A stretch of 64,000 nucleotides of DNA from Actinomadura luzonensis (lineage in GTDB: Bacteria > Actinomycetota > Actinomycetes > Streptosporangiales > Streptosporangiaceae). Made by a program: the position numbers and the translations under genes. The stretch spans positions 1,116,001-1,180,000 of the forward strand of contig NZ_JAKRKC020000001.1 in assembly GCF_022664455.2 (NCBI RefSeq), read 5' to 3'. Shown in pieces: positions 62,669 through 64,000 of this stretch (position 1 is its first letter; every line of letters starts with the position of its first letter). The notes under the pieces are model-generated. The model did not search any database, had not been told where the DNA came from, and was given only the letters and a program-made list of their open reading frames with translations.

Positions 62669-64000
62669 TCGTCTCGGCGGTCAGCACCGGGTAGAGCCAC
62701 CAGAAGTCGACCAGCACCACCAGCGCGAACGCCCCGGTGACGGCGGCCCCCACGGCCCGCCGCCCGCCGGGGGCGCCTCCCGGGCCGAGCAGGAGCCCGG
62801 CGGCCAGCACGACCGCCAGCACCATGAACGGCACCACGGGCAGCAGGTAGAACAGGTACATCGTGCGGTCGTCGGCCAGGGCGTAGTAGAACCACGGCAG
62901 CCAGCCGGCCGCCACGGCGAGCAGCACGGCCCCGGCCCGCCAGTCGCGCCGGGCGCTGTACCAGGCGACCAGGGCGAGCACGGCCAGGAGGGCGCCGTAC
63001 CAGAGGGCGGGGGTGCCGACGCCGAGCACGGCCTGCGAGCAGGCGCTCGCGCCGCACGCGGACGGCGGCAGGTTCGGCGGGTAGTAGAACGAGACCGGGC
63101 GTAACAGCAGCGGCCACGACCAGGGCTCCGACATGTACGGGTGGTACTCCCGCAGCCCGCTGTGGTAGCCGAGCACCTGGAACTGGTAGCCGAGCCAGGA
63201 GCGCAGCGAGTCGAAGACGAAGTAGAACGGCCCGGACGAGGTGGCCCGCGCCCAGTCGCGCCCCCAGCCGAGCGGGCTCGCGAACCAGCCGGCCCAGCTC
63301 GCCAGCAGCACCGCCGCGGGCAGGAGGCCCATCGCGGCCGCCCCGCCGGGCAGGTCCCGCGCCAGCGTCGCCCGGTACGGCCGCCGCGCGCCCAGCACGC
63401 GCCTGGCCCCGGCGTCCCACATGAGCGACAGCACGGCGAACGCGATGAGGAAGAAGATCCCCGACCATTTGACCGAGCAGGCCGCGCCGAGGCAGGCCCC
63501 GGCCGCCAGGCGCCACGGCCGGAGTCCGGGCCGCGGGTCCGGCCCGCCGGGCTCGAAGAGGGCGAGCAGCCGCTCGCGGGTGCGGTCCCTGTCCACGACG
63601 AGGCAGGCGAACCCGGCGAGCACCCAGAACATGAGGAAGACGTCCAGCAGCGCGGTCCTGGAGAGCACCAGGTGCAGGCCGTCCAGGGCGAGCAGCAGCC
63701 CGGCGAGGCAGCCGAGCAGCGTGGAGCGGGTCATCCGGCGCGCCGCCCGGGCCAGCACCAGGATCGACAGCGTGCCGGCCAGCGCCGCGCTGAAGCGCCA
63801 GCCGAACGGCGTCATGCCGAACAGCCACTCGCCCACGGCGATCATCCACTTGCCGAGCGGCGGGTGGGCGACGAACGCGGCGCAGTCGGCGGGCTCGGCG
63901 CAGTGCCGGAAGATGTCGAGGTTGCCGGCGATGAGGTTACGGTCGGCGACGGGGTTCTTGGCGTCGCCCTGCATGGCCCGCTCGACGCCGTGGCGCAGCA
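62604..64000 (-). CDS. Protein O-mannosyltransferase (PMT family), N-terminal part outside the window
   Basis: The gene is open at the right edge, so its start lies beyond 64000. The visible 465 residues contain the PMT signature FVAHPPLGKWMIAVGEWLFG in the second external loop, AALAGTLSILVLARAARRM, the LDGLHLVLSRTALLDVFLM block, and AACSVKWSGIFFLIAFA. The latter two are strongly conserved in actinobacterial PMTs, which mannosylate secreted proteins during Sec export using polyprenyl-phosphate mannose. About ten membrane helices are visible. The neighbouring GT2 could make the lipid donor. Confidence 0.9.
   Translation of the reverse strand, partial: LRHGVERAMQGDAKNPVADRNLIAGNLDIFRHCAEPADCAAFVAHPPLGKWMIAVGEWLFGMTPFGWRFSAALAGTLSILVLARAARRMTRSTLLGCLAGLLLALDGLHLVLSRTALLDVFLMFWVLAGFACLVVDRDRTRERLLALFEPGGPDPRPGLRPWRLAAGACLGAACSVKWSGIFFLIAFAVLSLMWDAGARRVLGARRPYRATLARDLPGGAAAMGLLPAAVLLASWAGWFASPLGWGRDWARATSSGPFYFVFDSLRSWLGYQFQVLGYHSGLREYHPYMSEPWSWPLLLRPVSFYYPPNLPPSACGASACSQAVLGVGTPALWYGALLAVLALVAWYSARRDWRAGAVLLAVAAGWLPWFYYALADDRTMYLFYLLPVVPFMVLAVVLAAGLLLGPGGAPGGRRAVGAAVTGAFALVVLVDFWWLYPVLTAETITHAEWWARMLMRSWVTVAPR

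Overview
The window is a GC-rich actinobacterial chromosome segment. Third codon positions are almost always G or C, GTG and TTG starts are common, and neighbouring genes often overlap by ATGA or GTGA. Gene order and content fit the Streptosporangiales (for example Nonomuraea-like genera). That genus guess comes from general style, not from a database search.

The backbone is the block of housekeeping genes that is also neighbouring in Mycobacterium and Streptomyces. On the left, on the minus strand, are ppx, DUF501, an FtsB-like gene, eno, mazG, a SurA-like lipoprotein and mfd (2.7-11.2 kb). In the middle are pth, rplY, prs, glmU and tRNA-Gln (30.7-34.7 kb). On the right are an ABC-F gene, ispE, rsmA, rpfB, tatD and metG (44.5-59.7 kb). 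A type II NADH dehydrogenase with a perfect Rex operator starts at the left edge. A GT2, a GT-C protein and a partial protein-mannosyltransferase gene lie at the right edge.

Four accessory blocks split this backbone. (1) 12.4-30.6 kb is the most interesting region. It combines exopolysaccharide assembly (Wzz-, Wzy- and Wzx-like proteins, a polyprenyl-phosphate sugar transferase, a WecG/CpsF-type and a GT2 glycosyltransferase, and a secreted GH26-like hydrolase) with three different PAPS-type sulfotransferases. It also holds a PAPS supply and recycling set: cysD, cysN, cysC fused to a degenerate ATP-sulfurylase-like domain, a TauE-type permease and a CysQ-like phosphatase. No cysH or sulfite reductase is present, so the module looks built for sulfating a surface glycan rather than for cysteine synthesis. 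(2) 34.9-44.3 kb holds a fatty-acid desaturase with a TetR regulator and tandem operators. It continues with a polyphosphate group (ppk1, a NUDIX-phosphatase fusion, a P450 and a CYTH-CHAD protein), then tam and a VOC protein facing a MarR regulator across a multi-repeat operator. (3) 46.5-51.6 kb holds an unrecognised protein with a PD-(D/E)XK-like core and a Ser/Glu-rich, basic tail. Next come an arginase-fold enzyme split by a Gly/Thr-rich repeat insertion of about 137 residues, an NlpC/P60 hydrolase, and a fused pseudogene stopped by an in-frame TGA. (4) 52.5-56.0 kb holds a transmembrane Ser/Thr kinase coupled to a secreted FG-GAP propeller.

In-frame tandem DNA repeats recur in at least five unrelated genes of the window (the FtsB-like tail, wzy, cpsF, the arginase and the kinase). 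This suggests repeat expansion is common in this genome. No insertion sequence, prophage or CRISPR array was seen.
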